A stretch of DNA of 64,000 bases from Monomorium pharaonis (lineage: Eukaryota; Arthropoda; Insecta; Hymenoptera; Formicidae), in the NCBI RefSeq assembly GCF_013373865.1, contig NC_050471.1, positions 28,057,176-28,121,175 of the forward strand, given 5' to 3'. A program made the translations under genes and the position numbers. Positions 56,301-64,000 of this stretch are shown here, one piece after another (within the stretch, counting starts at the first letter, position 1; the number at the start of each line of letters is the position of its first letter). Below the pieces are notes generated by a model. The model did no database searches. It saw only the letters and a list, made by a program, of their open reading frames with translations, and was not told the origin of the DNA.

Positions 56301-59300
56301 ATTTTCTAGGTGCAAGACTCTTCAACATTGAGTCAATTACAAACAGCCGCAGCGGAACAATTTGAAGGCCTGAAGGAAATGTCGGCGCTTGGACTGGAGT
56401 ATGCCATTCAGAAACACTCGGTATTGGACATACAAGTGGATATGCAGGCGTCGCAGCTTATCATACCGCATGGTGGCCTCTACGAGGATTCAAAGGCTCT
56501 AATTGTAGTAAACCTAGGTAGTCTGAAGATGCATTCTTTGGAGAAGGGCAAAAGCGAGCTGGCTGGCGTTAGACAGTTAGTCAGCATGGGTAAGAGCGAG
56601 GAAGAAGTATTGCTACATATGAGAGAGCACAGTTACGACAAGTTCGTTTTGAAGATAGTCAACTTTCAGGTAATAATAATTTTAATTTACAATCGAATTT
56701 GAATAGTTATATTAAAAAATATTCCACAAAAAATTAAATTAATGAATATTATATGAAAAGACGACTTTGTAAGATTTTTGATAAATTAAAAATATATAAT
56801 ATTGTATAACAAAATTGCGATAAAACTGAACTTCTGAAAACTACTTCTATAAAATAATTATAGTTATATGTATTTATTTTTAAAAAACTACATTCTTAAA
56901 ATTTGTTTATTGCATCAGGTGCTGGTTACGCTGCCGAATGAAGAATGGCGATCAGCCTTGGCAAGTACCGAGAGTTCTCTGACATTGCTTCACCCAACTA
57001 CCTTGGAAATTCAATTCCACAAGTGCTTAGTGACAGATGATCCTTTGCTACCGAAATTACGGCTTCTCGGTCATCTACCGTCAGTCACCGTGAACGTAAC
57101 GGACGTTCGACTACTGCAGGCACTCTCGATCGCGCAGAGTATCGCTCTGCCTGAGGAAGAGAAGCCCGCAGAGTTACAACGTGTTTCACTTTCAAGATCT
57201 ATCTCGCAGTTGTCGCTGAAAGATCTGGGCACTACGATATCCAGCATCGCCGATAAAAGGAAGCAGCAACAAGAAACAACTGCTGCGCAGCCGATGAAGC
57301 AGACCACCGACTTGGAGATGAAATTTGAGATGAAAGAATTCACACTGTCAGTGTCCAGACAACAAGACAGCGACGCGTTGCCATCAGAATTCATCAGGTT
57401 TGCATTCTTCTTTTCTTAGTTTTAATTACCTTATAGTTTAATCAGCTTCAACGAACTTTGAAATTTTACTCATTTCTCTTAGATTCCAGGTGCTACAGTT
57501 GGAGGCAGAAATGTTACAACGTACGTACGATCAGGAGGTGCAGCTGCGGCTGGGCGGCGTGCAGATGCGGCAGTTGTACGAAGGTCAGGAGATCTTCATG
57601 GTCAACACGCCGATGTCGGCTGGCAAGGATGAATACTTGATTATCGTACGATATATAAATGTGAATAAACGTTCACCAGAGTTCATTACGCGCCATGGTT
57701 CTATTGTGAAGTTGCTGCGCCTGGAATTCACCTCGCTAGATACTCTGTTACACCAGGAGGCGCTCATTGAGTTATTACGATTCAGCACGTACATTCAAGA
57801 CCGAATGAACTCACTCGAAGGCGCTCAGAAGAAAGAGCCTGAGCGCCCACGACCGACTCGTTTGACATCTATTCAGGAAGAAGCTACCGGCTTTATCAAG
57901 GAGCAGTTGCAGAAGCAAAGATCCAAACCAGCCAGAAGTCGACGCAGAAGGCAAACCGTTGAATGCATCGATTTGAAGGTGAACGCAAAGGTCGGCTCGA
58001 TCAACCTGAAGATTTCTAGCGCCGCCCGGGATATCACTGCACTTCACATCGATGGCATGAGCGCTAGTTTTCTTAGCAAGTCTTCGTATTCGCAAGTGAA
58101 CGCTGATCTGGCCTCTATCAGCATTAAAGATCTCAATCCTGTTTCCGTGTACAAGGATATTGTGGCGGTGGAGAGTACTGAGTCATTGCAAGTAGGTGTG
58201 CTTTTACACACTTATCATTTTGCATCTGTAGTTATTTTTAAGGTTGGACGTTTACGCGTAAAATATAAATAGTCCACATCATATATACAATGTAAAAATT
58301 ATGTTTGATATGTTATCTATATGAACAATAATCTATAAATACTAAAGAACAAGTTGGTCCATTTCCCCAAGGACTAACTTAGGGTTTTTGACCCGGTTAA
58401 ATTGTGGTACTGTGACCCTCTACTTGGGTCGGATATCCAATTGGGGAATTTGAAGAAGAAAAAGAAGAAGAAGAAGAATCTATAAATCATAGAAGTTTTC
58501 GTCAGAAACAGTGAGAATTATATTCTCTGTTTTTATTTTTGATATTATATATTTTTATTTTATTTGAAATATTAAAATCAAATATACTGACAATTTTAGA
58601 ACTTAATTACTTTTTCCTATTTCCAATTTATAATAATTTACATTGCTTGTATTGTCTACGTGAAAAAGAATCATATAAATATAACTTAAACAATATGTAA
58701 ATAATCTATATAATCTTAAAATTTATAGCACAACTCTGGTTATTTTTCTTAGTCGAACAAGTGCCACAAATTTTTTGTTTTTTGTAGATCCAAGCGGTGA
58801 TGTACAACATCGAGCAATGTGAAGTGGACAAAAACAACATGTCCGTCAAAGTGACGATGGGTTGTCATCGTATCGTCTTTCTGAACGCATTTGTCACCGG
58901 TGTCATGAATTTCCTAAACAACTTTCAAGCGGCGCAGAAAGCTATTAGAGACGCGTCAGCGGCGGCAGCGGAAGTGGCGAAAACAAATATCAAGGATGTT
59001 CAAGAGAGTGCCTCGCGCATCGAGCTAAATGTCAGGATTAAGGCGCCCGTCATATACGTGCCGATGAACTCTAAGAACGAGCATAGTTTAATGCTAGACA
59101 TGGGCAATCTTATGGTATAACGATATTGATTTCGATCTGTACATTAGTTTAACTTCAATTTAAAAATTTAAAATTTCTTCTCAAAATTAAAACTAGGGAT
59201 GGATTAAAATCTAATCCAATTTTAAATATTTGAGATTTTTATGAAAATAAATTTAATTTAAATATAACTTTTTAAATATAACTTTTATTTATATATGTTT

Positions 59301-61009
59301 TTATTATATGTTTAATAAATACACCTATAAAATTCTATGAGCAGGTACGCAACGTCTTCAAAAAGCTAGACGTGACGACCGAGGAAGTTGACGAGCATCC
59401 CATAGTAGAAGAAATGAAGATCGAACTGCAAAATTTGAAGTTATCTCGAGTACGACTGAACATGGAGAAATTCACCAGCGAGATCGAGGTGTTGCTGCTG
59501 GAACCGGTGACGTTCACGCTGTTAATGAAGCGTAATCTGTCTACCGCATGGTTCAGCGCTATTCCGGATATCGATATGTCTGGCAGATTAAACAGAATTA
59601 ATCTATTATTGAGTAAAGAGGACTACGCTACGATTCTAAAAGTATTGGAGCAGAATCTAGGCGAGACTTTTGAAGACCCGAAACCCGTGCAGATCGTACA
59701 ATCCGCCACAAAGGCTGAAATAAGCGCAGAGGTGAATAATAGTTACAATAATGTATAACAATTGAAATAATGTATAACAAATTTTTTTTACAAAAATTAA
59801 ACAAATCAATCTCGTACAAAAGCTAAAACGATAAAAGTGAAGGAAAAAATATTTAAAGTATAAATTTTTTTACTTTTTACATTTTTTTGCTATTATTGTA
59901 GAATGGTAAATATTATATTCTTATAATTTTCCTGTTTATGTTTCTATTTGATTCTTGCCAGAAAACTGATATATTACTAATATAAAACGATTTGATGTTA
60001 TAACTCATTAAAAAAATAAAGTTATTTGGTTTTCTTAAAAAATTTTAATTATAATTATTGATCATATATAAAACTGATGTTTTCTTGCTATGAAATAAGA
60101 TTCAACCAGCGTACAAGTACGAGATCGATGCAACGCGAGAAGCTGGACCATCAGCGGACATGCAGGAGCGGCACGCTCACACGTCCGTGAAATTCGAGTT
60201 TATTATGGACAGTCTGGTGATCAATCTTTTTACCGGCGGCTCCAAGCTACTGCAGTCGCAGACATCGCCGCTGCATGTGCCCGAGCACGGACTGGCGCGC
60301 TTCAGCCTTACACACTTTGCCGTGAAGGGTCGCGTATTCGCGGACGGTCTACTGGCCACGTCAATTCTGCTGATGAACTGCACATTGGACGACATGCGGC
60401 AAAGCCGCGAGGGCTCGCTAGTACGGATCATGGAGAGGACTAGCAGCGTTCCGTTGTCGGGTGCGAGCGAGGATCACCTCGACAAAGAGCACGCCAAGTA
60501 CAATACTAGAAGTATGCTGGACGTAACGGTGCGCCAGAGTCCGAACGACACGTTTGCCGACGTTCGGGTGTTCTCCTTCAGCATCATCGTGTCCCTCGAC
60601 TATCTCATGAAAGTCAAGGATTTCTTTGATGTGGACATAGCAAACAAGACAGCCATTACTTCCTCCGTGAAGAGTGAATCTATGATACCAAAGAAGAAGC
60701 CAGTGCAACAGCCGCCCGCCTCGACACCCAAAATGTTGACTGTGAATCTACATGTGGAGAAGCCGGATATTATTCTGCTCGAAGATATGGACGACATCAA
60801 CTCGAACTGCATTGTACTGAATACGGAATTGTTGCTGAAAGTGCGCATTATGGGAGAGCATCAAGTGATCACGGGCTCTATTAAAGATCTATCGTTATTG
60901 ACGGGAATATACAATCCTGCAAAGAGAGCCGACTGGATTTATCAGGTATTGGAAATGTATCTTATAATTATGCAATGTATACACGTACACGCAAGCACGC
61001 GCGCGCCTG

Positions 61010-61063
<54 letters not shown>

Positions 61064-63921
61064 CACACATTTTATAATGCATATTTATGTGTTTTACCAT
61101 TTTTTATAAAAGACTTTTTAATTTATTTATTAATGGAATGTGTTTTATTCGCCTTAGTTTTAGGATATATATATTTTGTTGATTCAAGTCAAGATCATAA
61201 AATAATCCATCCTAGTATTTATTACATATTAATTATTATTACTGTTAATTTTATTCATCATGATTTCAATCATAGGTTTTGAAACCATGCAGTATTAGTG
61301 TAGCTGGTTCTACGCCGGAGAATAAAGGGCTCCATTTGGAGGTCCGTTGCACGGACATACATATGTCCGTTTCTCCAGGTAATTTATATATTGCTATGCT
61401 GATTGGTGCTACTCAATTAATTAAAACACAACAATTTGTAGGTGTGATTGAAATATTAAATAAAGTTATGCATACGGTAACGAGAAAAGAGGAGGAAGAC
61501 AAAGAAGTCGTTAAACCCGAGCCTAATTATGAAGGACTGTGGATCGTCACGCCCTTTGAAGAGAATAATTATTGGTTCTTAAAGACAGGTGTTAATAATA
61601 AACTACTTGATAATTATTTGTTCCAAAAATATATTAGTACTTAGTTTTTATTTGCTGAACTGTTGTATTAATTTTGATTTAGAAGTTGCAACGGAAGCAC
61701 TCGAGGAGTTTATGTACCCAGATGATGAAGTTATGGCGACTTATAAGCCCGAATTGGCGATTGTTTCGGCACCTACGATCTTATTCACCCTGGAGGCGGG
61801 TGTCGGCAACAAAACTCTGCCTATGTTGCTACTTCATGTGGGATTCCAAAGTAGCATTAACGATTGGAGCACAAAATCTGTAAGCTTAAAAATTCTTTTT
61901 TTTTTTGTTATTTAAGATGGGGTTTACTACAGAGAAAAACTGAAACTTCAGGAAATTCTTTTAAAATTAAAATTTAAGTACAATTTAATTTTTATTATTT
62001 TATTATTTATTATTAATATTATTCTTATTAATGCTATGATTCTTTTATGCATATTGCATTTACATGGTGACTTTTCTTGCTTGTAGATGAGTATAGACTG
62101 CTCGATGTCGGTGGTTATGGCATATTATAACAGTCGCCTTGCACTGTGGGAACCGTTGATCGAGCCGATAGAAAGCACCGATAACGGTAAACGCACCTCG
62201 ACGCCGTGGGAACTGAAAACGAAGGTAACTTTAACATCCTATTATTTCTGATCAATATTTTATTAATTGATGTTATTCAATCATTTGTTAGGTTCAATTT
62301 AACGACATAACGCTAGACTCTAAAGGTGCCAGCATAGCCAGCCCCGCATCGGAAAGCGAACCAGAAGAGCTACACCAGTCCACCAAGATGTCCATCGATA
62401 TTACATCTTCGGTAAGCAAAGTTTATCAGGACGTAAATATCAAATGTCGGTATTACTTGTGTATCGTTATTGTAGATATTACTTGTGTTTTGTTTACTTA
62501 AATAATTGAAAGAAATCTGTAAATTAATGTTTAAGTGAGGTTTAATATATCACAGTCAGTGATATTATTATGAAATTGTATTAAAAAATGCAAGTTTATT
62601 TTGATGGGGATAGGATAATCTGGAGATAACTATAACGAAGACGTGTTTGGATGTATTGAAACAACTCGGCCAGTCATTTTCCTCGGCTATGGAGGCGAAA
62701 GAACCCACCAGAAAAGTAGCGCCATATGTGCTGAAGAATGAGACCGGCCTGGCAATAATACTCGATTTGGAACACAGTCTCTTTAAGGTCATCATAATAA
62801 GGATTTTTTTACATCGTTTATTTATTTATCTATCTATTTCTTTAATAATTTTCTAAATTAATTTTGTAAATTAATATATCTATTGATAAATAATTCGTTG
62901 ATAAAATAATATTAATGTAAAATGTAAAAAATAATTGTTCTCTTATAGATTTTTGATGACGGATCGAGAATGAGGGACCACAATGACTCTTATATGGAAG
63001 TGATCCTTGAAAGCGGTGCATCGATAGAACTCGCACCGAAGTCATCCAAGCTGGACACACGTCTTCTTGAGCAATTGAAAGTAGAAACCGTGAAGGATAG
63101 AGAAGATAGTAAATTCTCTATATCTGTAAGTTATTATATAAATGTAGCATATGAAATTATTAAGATTCACGATTTTTAAATGAATTTAAAGTCGATTATT
63201 TCTTTTATGAAAATAACTGTTGATAAGCGATTGAAAGCAATTTTTAGATACAAATAAGTAAAAAATATATTTAAATCAATTAAATTAATTAAAAGTTAAG
63301 AGTTGTTGGTGAGGAAACAATTAAATTTAAATTTAATTTAAACTAGTCGACAAATCTATTATATATTCTCAATATAAAATATGACTTATATTTTAAATTA
63401 ATAAGACCAATAGGAATTGTAACATAAATTAATAGGATTGATAGGATAAGATTGATTTTTAAATTATTAACATAATATAACGATATTTAATAGTTTAAAG
63501 GTATTCAAAGCAAATTGGCGATACCTGTGCTGAGAGCAGATAGGAGATTCTTTTCTTTGAAACACCGAAAAGAAGGCTCCGAGGAATGGGGTATTGTATC
63601 AGATGTCATTGTAGAAGAGGGTAGCACGATTGTCACTCTTCGAAGCATTCTTCAGGTAAAGTAGTGATGTAGGAACTATCAGTAATAATCAGCTAATCAG
63701 TATCAATCAGAACAATTAGTAATAATTTTATCAATAATAATCGGCTTTCCATCGTAGGTTCACAATCACTTCGTGCAGCCGATATCCGTTTATTACATGA
63801 CGAAGCGTGGAAATGAGGTGGAATGTGTGGGTACAGTGGGACCTAATGAGAAGCTCAATTTACCTCTGGACGCCGTATATACTTCAACAAATATTTACTG
63901 GCTGTTTTTCAGCGTTGATGG
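53345..63921 (+). CDS. Vps13: Vps13 (VPS13A/C type) lipid-transfer protein, N-terminal two thirds
   Basis: Twenty exons: 53345-53444, 53515-53601, 53783-53980, 54213-54667, 54867-55390, 55665-56136, 56310-56669, 56919-57397, 57483-58191, 58788-59114, 59345-59731, 60100-60945, 61276-61588, 61683-61879, 62087-62224, 62292-62411, 62614-62787, 62949-63125, 63494-63655, 63758-63921. They join in frame into about 2130 residues; the family is about 3300, so the C-terminal third lies beyond the window. Residues 1-115 are the chorein_N domain (MVFESVIAELLNKVLGEYIE, WGGDLVLNDLLIKESALDVL). A basic coiled-coil-like stretch follows, then the long groove region with AKRGWFGFLW. From about 2020 (FFSLKHR..EEWGIVSDVIVEEG) the SHR-BD/VAB part begins. 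VPS13 proteins carry phospholipids between membranes at contact sites of ER, mitochondria, lipid droplets and endosomes. Exon 12 has a weak acceptor (GAAATAAG), and exon 19 must start at AG/TTTAAAGG to keep the frame. Confidence 0.93.
58341..58476 (+). mobile_element. 5'-truncated non-LTR retroposon (or SINE) in Vps13 intron 9
   Basis: A 136-bp insert is flanked by an exact 11-bp target duplication, AATCTATAAAT, at 58330-58340 and 58477-58487. It ends in a (GAA)n tail after GGTCGGATATCCAATTGGGG and starts abruptly, as expected for a truncated target-primed insertion. The exact duplication suggests a young insertion. The parent element is not identified. Confidence 0.85.
61011..61062. repeat. 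(CA)n microsatellite in Vps13 intron 12
   Basis: An uninterrupted CA run of 26 units, preceded by CGCGCGCG. It begins 66 bases after the donor of exon 12 and is probably polymorphic in length. Confidence 0.95.
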
Positions 63922-64000
63922 GTATTTTTGCATTTTTTGATATTAACATTTTATTTTGATCGTTACATAGAATCATTCAATCTTACTAACTTTTGTAAGC

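Noticed and set aside
1..64000. tRNA, rRNA and other structured RNA genes
   Set aside because: No tRNA A/B-box pairs, rRNA blocks or snRNA-like motifs were noticed on reading; a covariance-model scan would be needed to be certain.

Overview
The window looks like nuclear DNA of an insect, probably a hymenopteran and most likely an ant. The genes are split by short GT-AG introns, the spacers are very AT-rich, a few CpG-rich islands occur, the P450 is of the CYP9 type that is expanded in ants and bees, and the DNA is full of small palindromic DNA-transposon derivatives. The assignment to ant is inference; no species can be named. All three gene families lie on the plus strand.

Layout. 1-3569: no convincing gene; a CpG-rich island at about 1400-2340 and one possible minus-strand first exon at 339-428. 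3570-50500: a tandem array of three SV2-like membrane transporter genes (copies A, B, C), each of 11 coding exons with conserved exon lengths and phases (511, 509 and 511 residues). Each copy is preceded by the same type of upstream flank: a dispersed block, an array of about 40-bp repeats, and a promoter-proximal segment. Copy A has an extra block of about 6 kb between that flank and its leader exon. Copy C has an extra block of about 9.5 kb in intron 2. That block holds an intact, intronless CYP9-like P450 gene (40413-41954), several hairpin elements and a Penelope-like retroelement remnant. 52030-64000: a GC-rich promoter region and the first 20 coding exons of Vps13, about 2130 residues, running off the right edge.

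How the parts relate. The transporters are probably solute or vesicle carriers of the SV2 branch of the major facilitator superfamily; the P450 is an ER monooxygenase-type protein; Vps13 is a bridge-like lipid-transfer protein of membrane contact sites. I see no operon-like or pathway link between them. The striking feature is genome structure. The A-B and B-C spacers, and the 5' ends of B and C, are nearly identical, and A and B share two intron-9 insertions that C lacks. This points to a recent unequal crossover on top of an older duplication.

Most unusual points: the P450 has lost the canonical I-helix acid/alcohol motif while keeping the heme cysteine; copy B has a displaced acceptor and a GC donor at exon 2; copy C is split by a block containing another gene. 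No wholly new biological system could be demonstrated from sequence alone.
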